64,000 nucleotides of DNA from Acinetobacter sp. Marseille-Q1618 (GTDB lineage Bacteria > Pseudomonadota > Gammaproteobacteria > Pseudomonadales > Moraxellaceae). Made by a program: the position numbers and the translations under genes. Shown one piece after another: positions 20,975 to 30,596 of the stretch. Positions within the stretch are counted from its first letter, which is position 1; each line of letters opens with the position of its first letter. The notes beneath the pieces were generated by a model, which was not told the DNA's origin, did no database searches, and was given only the letters and a program-made list of their open reading frames with translations. The stretch spans positions 62,001 through 126,000 of the forward strand of contig NZ_CADDWJ010000001.1 in the NCBI RefSeq assembly GCF_902809855.1, in the 5' to 3' direction.

Positions 20975-21535
20975 TTAAAGAGTTTTTGGTTCACCTACAG
21001 TTTCTTTTAAATGTTTACGCACAGTTTCAAAAGAAAAGTTTTTACTGTTCATACGGCTAGGTAGAATGTAAGCACCTTGTTGACCTTTCACTTTAAAGTT
21101 CACCAATAAAAACTCAGGAGTGTTATACCATTCATAGATGTCTTTCCAACCAATAGTACCGACACCTTCTTGTAAGCCCATTTGCTGACGCATCACAATA
21201 CCATGAGGTTGAACACCCAGTTTTATGCCTTTAATTTCTTGTACTGGGAACTCGTTCATCTTGCGTTTAACGTACCATTCCAAACCAAATTTACGCACAA
21301 GCAGGTAGATCGCAACACAGGCAAGCAGCACCCAAAAAATCACAGTTGAATAGTTTTTAATAAAAATCAGACCTAGCAAAGATAGCGCAACAATCACGCC
21401 CATGATTGCCCAAGCTTTTGTTCCAATTTTATTGGTACTGCGCCAAATCATAAGTTGTGCATTGCGTTGTTCCGCCTCAGTAACTTCATACGGCACAGGT
21501 TGTAGGGTATAAGCGTAAAGATTTTTGGCAGTCAT
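20975..21535 (-). CDS. YcxB-like membrane protein
   Basis: A 186-residue protein with two closely spaced membrane helices (about residues 40-82, IMGVIVALSLLGLIF and VIFWVLLACVAIYLL). A cytosolic C-terminal domain follows, in which GWKDIYEWYNTPEFLLVNF and AYILPSRMN resemble the YcxB-like C-terminal domain, a PH-like fold found in small membrane proteins. No catalytic residue is visible and the function is unknown. It lies on the same strand as the YccS gene 100 bp upstream and may be co-transcribed with it. Confidence 0.65.
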   Translation of the reverse strand: MTAKNLYAYTLQPVPYEVTEAEQRNAQLMIWRSTNKIGTKAWAIMGVIVALSLLGLIFIKNYSTVIFWVLLACVAIYLLVRKFGLEWYVKRKMNEFPVQEIKGIKLGVQPHGIVMRQQMGLQEGVGTIGWKDIYEWYNTPEFLLVNFKVKGQQGAYILPSRMNSKNFSFETVRKHLKETVGEPKTL

Positions 21536-21638
21536 AATGTAGTATTAAAAAAATATATAGAGCTATGCAGAGTTTAGCATCATTTCAAATCAAATCGTCA
21601 GTATATTCTACCAAAATACCCGCAAATTCACTGTAAGC

Positions 21639-23813
21639 CTATAAAGAAGCAAGTTCAGTTGATTGATCATCACGTTCGTGGCTTAAACTTTGTTTTAAGG
21701 TACTGAATTGTTTTAGGATGCTAAACATCAAAGACAATTGTTGTAAAATAATCAAAGCCTTTGCTGACTCTTCATCAGACTGATTTAAACGTAAACGAAT
21801 GGTTTGCAGCATATTATGTGCAGTTAAATCAGGCATTTCATCTCTAAGCAAAGCACCTTTAATATCATCTAAGGCTTGATCCAACAAACCTAAAATCTCT
21901 GGGTCATGGATTTTTTCACGATGCGCACCGAGTGCTGCGATATAGCTAATAAAGGTATGATTTAAACATAAAAACTCAAAAGCGAGACTTTTTTGAGTCG
22001 GATCAAAATCAGGCTCAGTGGCTAGCGTAGAAATTAAAGATGCAACCTCAGCATCGGTATTGTGTGCTGCACGTCTTACAATTCTATAATTCAAGGCATT
22101 GTTGCGACCATGATGATATTGATCCACGACTTCAGCCAAATATTGACATTGTGCTTCTAAAGAGCGATTGATGGTGCGTGGTAAACGACGGAATTTCCAG
22201 TCTGGAAAAATAAAGCTCACACCAAACCATGCAAAAGCACACCCGATCACAGTATCGATTAAGCGAGGCAACGCAGCTTCAAAACCTAAACCATCTAGAT
22301 TAAAATTAATTAATGCTAAAATCGTAATAAAAGCAGTCGCTTGAGCATATTGTTTACTACGTAAATCAAAGAATAAAACACCACTAAGAATCAATAACAG
22401 TAATTGACCTTCCACTGTCGGTACAAAATACAAAATCGCATAACCAACGATGATGCCTGCTAAAGTACCAATAATGCGTAAACGCAAACGGCGCTTGGTC
22501 GCATTAAAGTTGGGTTGACTGACAAAGAGGGCAGTCAATAAAACCCAATAACCGTATTCAATCTGGGTAATTTGTACAAAAATATAGCCGATAAATAACA
22601 CTACAGACACGCGAATCGCATGGCGGAAAAGTACTGACTCAGGCGTTAAATGTTGTTTGATACGGCTCTTAATATCCTCCCAACCTTTTAAATCATCGTC
22701 TTTGAGTTGATTTTCAAACTGTTTGCTTTGATCGTACTTGATATGACGTTCAGTTTCGACATTTTGTAGTTGTGCATCAATGGATTTTAAATTTTGATAT
22801 AAAGAAAATAAGGCATTGACCCAAACTTGGTCATAATTTTGCGATTGTCGCAGTCGATCTAAAGAATGTCTTAGGTTTTTAAATGCATGTTTAAAACGAG
22901 CGTTATGTTGATAGGTATTGCGATTTAAAATACTATCACTCAAGTCCTTACACGCTTTTCCTTGTAAAGATAAAATCCGTTGAAAGCGAAACAGAATGTC
23001 GCTATGTTCAAACATTTTCGCTAATTTTTGATAATCAATATGAGCAGAATCAGCTCGTTCATGAATATCTTGCGCAACAAAATAGTATTGTAAACTACGC
23101 CGTGTATCTCTTTGACCTCGATCGCCTTTTAATCGAGTGAGCAGGGCAGTTCGCATATCGTTAAAAATACCGATCAACTTACCATTTTCCATAGACAAAC
23201 CAATCATACTTTGTTGATAACTCTCGGAAGTCATATCGACATCAAACAAATTGGACTTGGAAAATAGAAAATCGCCTAAAGAAGAATAGCATTGCGAAAG
23301 TTTGTCTTGTACTTGACGTACAGGGAACAGTAAAAAGCTAATGGTTGAAATGAGACCATACCATGCTGCCCCAATGACCAATAAACTCGGTTGCATATAC
23401 CACGGTTCAAATAAACTCACCCCAAGCATCGAGTAGACAGAAATGACCAAGCAACCATAAGAAATGGTGGCATAACGCCGACCGAGGGAACCTAATAAAA
23501 TCCAACCAATACAAGAAACAATAAGACCGAGTGCAAAGAAAATTGGATAAGGGAATAGCAGTGTCACCGATGCTGCTGTCACAAAAAATCCAATATAGGT
23601 ATACAGCAAGTTCATGATTCGCACAGAAAAGCGATCATCAATGTCACTGAGACCTGCTGCCACGACCCCCAAAGTTAGCGGAATCGTCATGAGCTGTTGA
23701 TCTAAAAAATAAGGTACAAAAGCCGTGCCTGCAAAAGCAATGACCATGCGTAAGTTATACATGATACTGGTATTGTAAGTTGCTTTTTTAAGCCGATTCA
23801 GCCAAGTATTCAA
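21639..23813 (-). CDS. yccS: YccS/FUSC-family inner-membrane transporter
   Basis: A 724-residue protein close in length and layout to E. coli YccS. It has an N-terminal bundle of about six helices, a long cytosolic part with helices and coiled-coil character (about residues 180-390), a second membrane bundle (HAIRVSVVLFIGYIFVQITQ onward, which is the FUSC region) and a soluble C-terminal tail. FUSC proteins are predicted exporters of aromatic acids; its cargo here is not known. The start is a TTG with a good AAGGGA six bases upstream. The first in-frame ATG is 17 codons later and would cut the amphipathic N-terminus. Confidence 0.8.
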   Translation of the reverse strand: MNTWLNRLKKATYNTSIMYNLRMVIAFAGTAFVPYFLDQQLMTIPLTLGVVAAGLSDIDDRFSVRIMNLLYTYIGFFVTAASVTLLFPYPIFFALGLIVSCIGWILLGSLGRRYATISYGCLVISVYSMLGVSLFEPWYMQPSLLVIGAAWYGLISTISFLLFPVRQVQDKLSQCYSSLGDFLFSKSNLFDVDMTSESYQQSMIGLSMENGKLIGIFNDMRTALLTRLKGDRGQRDTRRSLQYYFVAQDIHERADSAHIDYQKLAKMFEHSDILFRFQRILSLQGKACKDLSDSILNRNTYQHNARFKHAFKNLRHSLDRLRQSQNYDQVWVNALFSLYQNLKSIDAQLQNVETERHIKYDQSKQFENQLKDDDLKGWEDIKSRIKQHLTPESVLFRHAIRVSVVLFIGYIFVQITQIEYGYWVLLTALFVSQPNFNATKRRLRLRIIGTLAGIIVGYAILYFVPTVEGQLLLLILSGVLFFDLRSKQYAQATAFITILALINFNLDGLGFEAALPRLIDTVIGCAFAWFGVSFIFPDWKFRRLPRTINRSLEAQCQYLAEVVDQYHHGRNNALNYRIVRRAAHNTDAEVASLISTLATEPDFDPTQKSLAFEFLCLNHTFISYIAALGAHREKIHDPEILGLLDQALDDIKGALLRDEMPDLTAHNMLQTIRLRLNQSDEESAKALIILQQLSLMFSILKQFSTLKQSLSHERDDQSTELASL

Positions 23814-23957
23814 ACCAATTCCCTTGAAAAATATTTTTTTGTTATGCCTAAAAATGAAAATCGTATCGTGTGAAATTTCAATTAATCAGCAATAGAAATA
23901 ATACAATGCAAGGGTTACACTTGTCTGCATTTCTTGCCATTAAATTATCCCATTTCT

Positions 23958-25166
23958 ATGTCTCAACCACATGCTAGACAGCAATATTCTGCGGGCTGGA
24001 TTTTATTACTTGCGCTATTTACATCGCTTGGACCTTTGTCCATTGATATGTATTTACCCGCTTTACCTCAAATGGCACAAGACTTTAATGTTTCAACTCA
24101 GCAAGTTGCTAACTCTTTGCCTGCCTATTTTTTTGGTCTGGCAATGGGGCAGTTGATTTATGGTCCGATTAGCGATCGAATTGGACGAAAAAAACCATTG
24201 TATTTTGGGATGAGCTTGTTTGCTGGTGCAAGCTTACTTTGCGTTCTGGCAGATGATCATTGGTCATTGATTGCTGCACGAGTTTTGCAAGCTCTGGGTG
24301 GCTGTGTTGGCGTGGTGATGGCACGTGCTGCGATTCGTGACAAGCTCGATGTACAAGGTTCTGCCCAAGCCTTTGCAAGCATGATGATCGTGATGGGAAT
24401 TGCACCTGTACTTGCACCTACATTTGGCGCATGGATTTTGTATTTTTTTGAATGGCACTATGTTTTTATTGTGCTTATGTTAATTGGTTTATTTTGTCTG
24501 ATCTGTGTGCATTTTTTCTTTGAAGAGACATTGGCAGAAGAACGCCGTTTAAATCTAAATGTTAAACAAGTACTCCAACTCTATGTCGCAATTTTTAAAG
24601 ACCGTAGTTTTTATTTACCCATGTTGGCTGGCTGTTTAACAGGTGCAGCATTATTTGCTTATATTGGCTCAGCTTCTGCGGTATTGATGGATCAATATCA
24701 CTTAAATGAGCAACAGTTTGCTTATGCATTTGGTTTGAATGCCTTAGGCATAATATTTATGTCATTTTTAAATAAAAAATTAGCAAATAAGTTATCTGTG
24801 GTACAGCGTTTACAACTGGGTGGAGTTAATCAAGTTTTAGGGGCTATCATTATTGTGATGGCTGGATTAATGCTTAATGCACCACTGTGGGTGATTATGA
24901 TCGGCATGTTTTTGACTGTTTCAGGAATCGGTTTTACAGGTCCAAATGCGATGGCTTTGGCAATGGCAAAGCAAGGAGAACGTGCAGGAACTGCAAGCGC
25001 AATTATGGGAAGTACACAGTTTGCGTGTGGTTTAATTGGGGGCGTGATACTCAATTTCTTAGTATTTAATCATGTATTAAATATGGGAATCTTAATGCTT
25101 GCTTTCACTTTAGCTGGTGGTATAGCGATTTACTTCGTTAAAAAGCAACAACAACTAGACGTCTAA
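23958..25166 (+). CDS. Bcr/CflA-type MFS drug-efflux transporter
   Basis: About 402 residues and 12 predicted helices. It carries the drug:H+ antiporter-1 motifs: LGPLSIDMYLPALPQMA in helix 1, the loop 2-3 motif GPISDRIGRKKPLYFG, and the Bcr-type VMARAAIRD in helix 4. The family exports bicyclomycin, chloramphenicol or sulfonamides; the substrate is unknown here. The frame is open from a TTG at 23934, but the ATG at 23958 (MSQPHARQQ) is the more natural start. Neither has a strong ribosome site. It is divergent from the yccS gene. Confidence 0.85.
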   Translation: MSQPHARQQYSAGWILLLALFTSLGPLSIDMYLPALPQMAQDFNVSTQQVANSLPAYFFGLAMGQLIYGPISDRIGRKKPLYFGMSLFAGASLLCVLADDHWSLIAARVLQALGGCVGVVMARAAIRDKLDVQGSAQAFASMMIVMGIAPVLAPTFGAWILYFFEWHYVFIVLMLIGLFCLICVHFFFEETLAEERRLNLNVKQVLQLYVAIFKDRSFYLPMLAGCLTGAALFAYIGSASAVLMDQYHLNEQQFAYAFGLNALGIIFMSFLNKKLANKLSVVQRLQLGGVNQVLGAIIIVMAGLMLNAPLWVIMIGMFLTVSGIGFTGPNAMALAMAKQGERAGTASAIMGSTQFACGLIGGVILNFLVFNHVLNMGILMLAFTLAGGIAIYFVKKQQQLDV

Positions 25167-25200
25167 TAATCACGAAACTTTTAGTTTAATTTTTCAATTT

Positions 25201-25234
25201 AGCCAATTTGAAAGTACTTTTATTTTGGCTTTTT
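25201..25234 (+). terminator. Probable terminator after the Bcr/CflA gene
   Basis: AGCCAA/TTGGCT flanks an inner AAAGTACTTT pairing and is followed by a short T run, 35 bp after the stop. Confidence 0.5.
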
Positions 25235-25725
25235 ACTTTAAAAATTTTTAAATCGTCATGCTAAATAAAAAAAGCGGTGCTTAGAATTTAACTCATATCC
25301 ATAAAATCTTCATATTATTTTGTTATGGCGTTAAAAAAAGTGATAGACATTAGTCGTATATGCTTAATCTACATGTTTTATGATGAAGCATAAATGTAAG
25401 AATATATAACAAAAATTGAAAAGTTAATCCGAAAAAAGAATTGAAAATATAATGTTATTCGGTAAAACTGATTTTAATAAAGCCATGAAGTTAAGATAAA
25501 TTACACATGTGTTATCCTTTTACACATAATGTTACTTTTATGTTTTAACCTAAGTTTCAACGCTTTCATAATTTAACAAAAAAGCAAATGTGCAGGTTTA
25601 GAGGGGGTAGTAGTGAACGCTACTACAAACAACAGACAAAAACATTGGTTGTATCTTCATTATAGAGGGGTGATTCAGCCAATTTTGCACGGATGCAGCA
25701 CACAATTAAAGACTAGGAGTTTTTT
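25235..25725 (+). other. Intergenic region and leader of the dcaP-like gene
   Basis: No gene is visible in this AT-rich stretch. A hairpin GTAGTAG/CTACTAC (25617-25636) lies 90 bp before the porin start, in what is probably a long 5' leader that ends in a clear AGGAG site. The promoter could not be fixed. Confidence 0.5.
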
Positions 25726-27021
25726 ATGAGTCGATTCCTCAACAGTAAAACATTTGTTTTGAAGAGCTTAGCGCTAACTGTAACTGCTTTAATGGTTACA
25801 ACAGCAAACGCAGCAACATCTGATCAAGAGGAAATCAAACAACTTCGTCAAGAAGTTGAAGCTTTAAAAGCATTAGTTCAACAGCAACAACAAGTACAAC
25901 AACAGCAACAAGTTAAATTACAAGAAGTCGCAACTCAACCTGCTGCACCACAGTCACCTTTGGCATCTTTAAAATCTAAAACTGGTGCAGATGTGAATTT
26001 GTATGGTTTCATTCGTGGTGATGCAAACTATATCATTGAAGGTGCAGATGACGACTTTAACAAAGTAAGTAGCAGCGATGGTCAAACAAAAGATAAATTA
26101 CGTGCAACTGCAAAAACAACACGTATTGGTTTAGATTTTACAGCACCAGTTGCTGATGCCAAAGTGGGGGGTAAAATTGAAGTTGACTTTGCTGGAAATG
26201 GTGCAAGTGAAAACTTACGTATCCGTCATGCATACTTAACTTATAATAATTGGTTATTTGGTCAAACAACATCTAACTTCTTATCTAGTCACGCACCAGA
26301 GATGATTGACTTTAATACGAATGTAGGCGGTGGTACTACACGTATTCCACAAGTTCGTTATAATTATAAATTAGCACCATCAACTGATTTATTCGTTGCT
26401 TTAGAAGAAGGTAATAGTTCAGCTAAATATAAAGAAACTGTTGACGGAAAATCTGTTGAAAGCGAAGACATTAAATATACATTACCTGTATTAACTGCGA
26501 AAGTTACTCAAGGTTATGCTGGTGGTAATGGTAAAGCTTCTGGACGTGTATTTGTAGAAAATTATAAATCTGAAGCAACAAGTGATAACCAAACAGGTTG
26601 GGGTATTGCTATAGGTACAGACTTTAAAGTTATTGAACCATTGAAACTTTTTGCTGATGCTTCTTATGTCGTAGGTAATAGCAATTATTTATATGGCAGT
26701 AACAGTGCGTACTCTGTAGTAAATGGTGATATTGAACAGAATGAGTTTACAGCACTTCAAGTAGGTGGTACTTATAAGATTTTACCGAACTTACGTACAA
26801 CTTTAGCTTATGGCGCTCTATTTGCAGATGATGGTACTGATTTTGCTAAAGCAAATAAAGCTGCAAATGAAAAAGTTCAACAAGGTTGGTTAAACGTAAT
26901 TTATTCGCCAGCTAAGCCACTTGATTTAGGTGTTGAATATGTGAACGGTAAGCGTGAAACTTTTGAAGGTAAATCATTTAAAGATAACCGTGTTGGTTTA
27001 ATGGCAAAATATAACTTCTAA
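25726..27021 (+). CDS. dcaP: DcaP-like trimeric outer-membrane porin
   Basis: A 431-residue outer-membrane channel of the DcaP family, first described in Acinetobacter for dicarboxylic acid uptake and known as an abundant porin in A. baumannii. It has a signal peptide (residues 1 to about 29, cleavage near TANAAT), a Gln-rich coiled-coil segment (about residues 33-65, with repeated QQQ), then a beta-barrel that starts at DVNLYGFIRGDANY and ends in the outer-membrane signature GLMAKYNF with a terminal Phe. A strong AGGAG precedes the ATG, and a strong terminator follows. Confidence 0.85.
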   Translation: MSRFLNSKTFVLKSLALTVTALMVTTANAATSDQEEIKQLRQEVEALKALVQQQQQVQQQQQVKLQEVATQPAAPQSPLASLKSKTGADVNLYGFIRGDANYIIEGADDDFNKVSSSDGQTKDKLRATAKTTRIGLDFTAPVADAKVGGKIEVDFAGNGASENLRIRHAYLTYNNWLFGQTTSNFLSSHAPEMIDFNTNVGGGTTRIPQVRYNYKLAPSTDLFVALEEGNSSAKYKETVDGKSVESEDIKYTLPVLTAKVTQGYAGGNGKASGRVFVENYKSEATSDNQTGWGIAIGTDFKVIEPLKLFADASYVVGNSNYLYGSNSAYSVVNGDIEQNEFTALQVGGTYKILPNLRTTLAYGALFADDGTDFAKANKAANEKVQQGWLNVIYSPAKPLDLGVEYVNGKRETFEGKSFKDNRVGLMAKYNF

Positions 27022-27041
27022 TTTTGCTTGTATATGATTTA

Positions 27042-27073
27042 AAAACAGGAGCGTAAATCGCTCCTGTTTTATT
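27042..27073 (+). terminator. Intrinsic terminator after the dcaP-like gene
   Basis: A 12-bp stem AAAACAGGAGCG/CGCTCCTGTTTT with a 5-nt loop, followed by ATTT. Confidence 0.9.
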
Positions 27074-27553
27074 TACATATCACTAAAAAATAAATACTTT
27101 ATTTTTGATTTAAAAATCATCAAAATAAATCTCATCTATAACTTTAGTCTAATAACAAGGTATAAATACTCATAAAATTGTAAAAAAAAGCAGACATTTT
27201 TGTGAAATTCTGCATAATGTTGCCTCTTTTTAAGCTTACAAATCACACAAGTGATTTACAGCAATTTTGTAACAGTATTAGCAAAGCTTTTAATATTGTT
27301 TGGTCAGTTTATTCATGATGATATCCAGATGAATAGGCTGTAGTTCTGATGTTTTGATGAAACTACCATTTTATCAATGATAGAAGGAATGATGATGATT
27401 TATAAAATGTGCTTGCGATCTCATATCTTATTTCTATCCATCAAGAAATATAGTCTAAATTTATTGATATAGCATTTTCAGAATAGCGCTGTTCTGTATT
27501 CCTTTTCGTTGTGCAGTTTTACTTCATTTGCTTTTGAAATGGGAATGTCTTAA
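27074..27553 (+). other. Intergenic region upstream of gltS with a possible small ORF
   Basis: A 25-codon frame at 27395-27472 (MIYKMCLRSHILFLS...) follows an AGAAGGA sequence at good spacing and is hydrophobic. It may be a real small peptide or chance. Otherwise nothing is visible. Confidence 0.25.
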
Positions 27554-27625
27554 ATGACAAATAAGACTGTAGAACAAAAAGTATCACCTCAATTAAATGG
27601 AAATAATGATGGAATTTACTTTTAA
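27554..27625 (+). CDS. Possible 23-residue leader peptide overlapping gltS start
   Basis: A short frame starting MTNKTVEQKV runs into the gltS coding region in another frame and stops 17 bp inside it. The gltS start codon lies within it, so translation of the two would interfere. No strong ribosome site is seen before it. I list it only because the overlap could matter for gltS expression. Confidence 0.2.
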   Translation: MTNKTVEQKVSPQLNGNNDGIYF

Positions 27626-28844
27626 TGCATTTTACACGCTGATTGCCGCCGTAATTGTATTGCTGCTTGGGCGTATTCTGGTCAATAAAATTGACTTCTT
27701 GCGTAGATATAATATCCCAGAACCAGTTGCAGGTGGCTTAGTCGCTGCGGTTGTGTCATTGATCATCCATAATATGTTTGGTTATAGCATTACCACCAGT
27801 AGCGAATTACAAACCAGTTTTATGTTGGTGTTCTTTGCTTCGATTGGTTTAAGTGCCAACTTTGCTAAATTAAAAGAAGGTGGTGTCGGACTCGTTATCT
27901 TCTTGGTCTGTGTGGCTTCTTTTATCATTGTGCAAGATATTGTCGGGATGAGCCTAGCATCTGCTTTAGGATTAGACCCATTAATTGGTTTGATCGCAGG
28001 TTCAATCACTTTAACAGGTGGTCATGGTACAGCGGGTGCTTGGGGTGAAATTTTAGAAACCCAACATGGCATTCAAGGTGCATTGGCTTTAGGTATGGCG
28101 AGTGCGACTTTTGGCTTGATCATCGGGGGTATTATTGGTGGGCCTTTGGCAAAACTGTTAATTAACCGCTATCAACTTTCAAGCCCTAGAACACGCACTG
28201 AAGTAGATGATGCCAACAGTGAGCCATTGAGTGGTTTAGGTGAATATGTTCCGTTTGAATATCCACAACAAGTACGTTTAATCACCGCAGATAATGCTAT
28301 TACGACTTTAGGGTTATTTGCAGCGTGTCTTGCTTTTGCTGAATTTATGACAGGTTACAGTAAAGGACAATGGTTCGAATTACCAACATTCGTTTGGGCA
28401 CTCGGTGGGGGTGTACTTTTACGTAATATTTTAGAAAGTGTATTACGTATCAACATGTTTGACCGTGCAATTGACGTATTTGGTAATGCTGCACTGTCTT
28501 TATATCTTGCTATGGCATTGTTATCATTAAAATTATGGCAATTGGCTGATTTGGCAGGACCATTGGTCGTGATTTTGACTGCACAAACGTTGACAATGGC
28601 TTTATATGCTGCATTTGTGACATTCCGTGTAATGGGTAAAAACTATGATGCGGCAGTTCTTGCAGCGGGTCACTGTGGTTTTGGTATGGGAGCGACACCA
28701 ACCGCCGTTGCAAATATGCAGGCGATTACCAATATGTATGGCCCTTCACATAAAGCATTCTTAATCGTACCTTTATGTGGTGCTTTCTTTGTTGACTTGA
28801 TCAATGCAACAGTGATTCAGGTCATTTTAAAATTCTTTGTTTAA
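27609..28844 (+). CDS. gltS: Sodium/glutamate symporter GltS
   Basis: An inner-membrane Na+/glutamate symporter of about 411 residues with 10 or more helices in two inverted halves. The family motifs YNIPEPVAGGLVAA near the N-terminus and TLTGGHGTAGAWG in the first half are clear, and GHCGFGMGATPTAVANMQ is the matching motif of the second half. Four ATGs compete (27597 to 27609). The last gives MEFTFNAF, which aligns with the E. coli GltS N-terminus. The ribosome site is weak. A terminator follows directly. Confidence 0.93.
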   Translation: MEFTFNAFYTLIAAVIVLLLGRILVNKIDFLRRYNIPEPVAGGLVAAVVSLIIHNMFGYSITTSSELQTSFMLVFFASIGLSANFAKLKEGGVGLVIFLVCVASFIIVQDIVGMSLASALGLDPLIGLIAGSITLTGGHGTAGAWGEILETQHGIQGALALGMASATFGLIIGGIIGGPLAKLLINRYQLSSPRTRTEVDDANSEPLSGLGEYVPFEYPQQVRLITADNAITTLGLFAACLAFAEFMTGYSKGQWFELPTFVWALGGGVLLRNILESVLRINMFDRAIDVFGNAALSLYLAMALLSLKLWQLADLAGPLVVILTAQTLTMALYAAFVTFRVMGKNYDAAVLAAGHCGFGMGATPTAVANMQAITNMYGPSHKAFLIVPLCGAFFVDLINATVIQVILKFFV

Positions 28845-28862
28845 AATTATAAATCACTGAAT

Positions 28863-28892
28863 AAAAAGCCAATCTTTAAAGATTGGCTTTTT
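28863..28892 (+). terminator. Intrinsic terminator after gltS
   Basis: AAAAAGCCAATC and GATTGGCTTTTT pair perfectly around a TTTAAA loop. Confidence 0.95.
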
Positions 28893-29077
28893 ATTTTATG
28901 GTTAAATTTTTGTATTTAAATTATTAATTTTATTATTAATTGTTGAGTTAAAAATATTTATTTTACATAAAAATTCAGTGTCTAAATATTCAATAAAGTA
29001 CGTTTCGCATTATACTATTTAAATATGACAAAAAAAATTTAACAGTTTTTATTGTGTGTTTGTGCTCTGATATGTGC

Positions 29078-29096
29078 AAAAGTGAGAATCATATTT
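29078..29096 (+). promoter_or_regulatory. Possible Fur-like site at the patatin gene start
   Basis: The 19-mer AAAAGTGAGAATCATATTT matches the Fur consensus at 12 of 19 positions, including the core TGAGAATCAT. It ends one base before the ATG. The match is weaker than the one at 20896, so this is tentative. Confidence 0.3.
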
Positions 29097-29097
29097 T

Positions 29098-30072
29098 ATG
29101 CAAAAAATTACCTTGTGCCTTTTAATGTGTTGCGTGATGTTGACTGCATGTCAAAGTAATCCATTAGAGTCAGCTTCTGTCACTACTCCACCTGTTTCTG
29201 TAGCACGTTCACAGTTAGATAAAAGTTTTTATAAGTTTAAAAACGCACATAAAAAACCTGTGGTTGCTTTGGTATTAGGAAGTGGGGGAGCAAGAGGTTA
29301 TGCGCATATTGGTGTGATTGAGGTGTTAGAGCAACAAGGAATAAAACCTGATTTTATCGTAGGAACCAGTGCAGGGAGTATAGTAGGTTCTCTTTATGCG
29401 AGTGGTAAATCTGCGGAAGAATTACGAGAAATTGCACTGAATTTAAAAGTAAAAGATGTGCGTGAGTTCAAAATCGGAATGAAAGGCTTTTTTGATGGAC
29501 AAAAAGTTGAAGATTTCATTAATACACAAGTTGCAAATCAAACACTAGAACATATGAAAATCCCGATGTATGTGGTTGCAACACAATTAAAAAATGGTCA
29601 AAAAGTTGTTTTTAATTATGGTAATACAGGACAGGCAGTACGTGCCTCGGTATCCATTCCGAGTATGTTTATACCAACCAACATTAATGGAGATGAGTAT
29701 GTCGACGGTGGTTTAGTTAGCCCTGTTCCCGTTGATGTGGCAAGAAATTTAGGTGCTGATATTGTGATTGCTGTGAATATCTTAGCGCAACCCGCTCATA
29801 CAGAAACCAGCAATGTTTGGGGCTTGTTTAACCAGAATATCAATATTATGCAAAGTCATTTAGCGGCTGAAGAACTAAAAAATGCAGATATTGTGATACA
29901 ACCTGACTTGCGTGAAAAAGCACATATTTTTGATGTAAAAACACGTGAATATACTATGCAAGTTGGGCAAGATGCAGCCAAGCAAAGATTGAATGATATT
30001 AAAACAGTGTTGAATATGAAAAAGAAAGAACTAGGACAAGAGCAATTTACTGAGTTGAGTGTGCAAAATTAA
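29098..30072 (+). CDS. Patatin-like phospholipase lipoprotein
   Basis: A 324-residue serine lipase-fold protein. It starts with a lipoprotein signal (lipobox LTAC, lipidated Cys18), so it is probably anchored in the envelope. It then shows the oxyanion-hole motif GSGGARG (61-67), the nucleophile elbow GTSAG with Ser91, and the Asp of the Ser-Asp dyad in YVDGGLVSP. It belongs to the bacterial RssA-like patatin group; phospholipase A activity is likely but unproven. No strong ribosome site is visible. It stands alone, with a Fur-like sequence just before the start. Confidence 0.88.
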   Translation: MQKITLCLLMCCVMLTACQSNPLESASVTTPPVSVARSQLDKSFYKFKNAHKKPVVALVLGSGGARGYAHIGVIEVLEQQGIKPDFIVGTSAGSIVGSLYASGKSAEELREIALNLKVKDVREFKIGMKGFFDGQKVEDFINTQVANQTLEHMKIPMYVVATQLKNGQKVVFNYGNTGQAVRASVSIPSMFIPTNINGDEYVDGGLVSPVPVDVARNLGADIVIAVNILAQPAHTETSNVWGLFNQNINIMQSHLAAEELKNADIVIQPDLREKAHIFDVKTREYTMQVGQDAAKQRLNDIKTVLNMKKKELGQEQFTELSVQN

Positions 30073-30242
30073 ATTATAGCTTTTAGCTATCGTATTGGCT
30101 TATTTTAAATGATCTTTGAAAAAAAACATATTTTTATGATTTTAAAAATCATTTACTTATATTTACTCATTTTATAAAAATATTTATAATCTGGTTAAAT
30201 TTAATATTTAAAAAATATTTATACTTAGGTTGCAAAGGTAAA

Positions 30243-30428
30243 ATGACGAAAATTAGTATAGGTCAAAAAGTAAAACTCGCAACACAACCAGAATTGGTTT
30301 TTGTGGTCACTAAAATCAATTTGGATCAATCATATGAAATACAACTCCAATCTGTGAGTAATCAAGTCTTAAGTTATGACAATATTCCAATGGAAATGTT
30401 ACGTGTGGTATCTTTTATAAAAGAATAG
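30243..30428 (+). CDS. Small conserved-looking protein, 61 residues
   Basis: A short frame with a good AAAGG ribosome site four to nine bases before the ATG. The product (MTKISIGQKVKLA...) alternates short beta-like stretches (LVFVVTKIN, YEIQLQSV) and ends acidic-basic. This resembles a small SH3-like barrel, such as those in DUF-type modifier proteins, but I do not recognise a family. It has no signal peptide. Confidence 0.5.
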   Translation: MTKISIGQKVKLATQPELVFVVTKINLDQSYEIQLQSVSNQVLSYDNIPMEMLRVVSFIKE

Positions 30429-30596
30429 AAAATTTTATAAAAGGAGAGATGACTAAACTATAGATTTTATAAATGACTTCAATGAGAAATATCATATGAG
30501 GTAATGGTCAATTGCCGAATTAAACATATTTTTTGCTTGAAAAGATATATAATAATAGTTCTCTATCTCCTGTCTGAACACTGAGTCAAGAAAACA

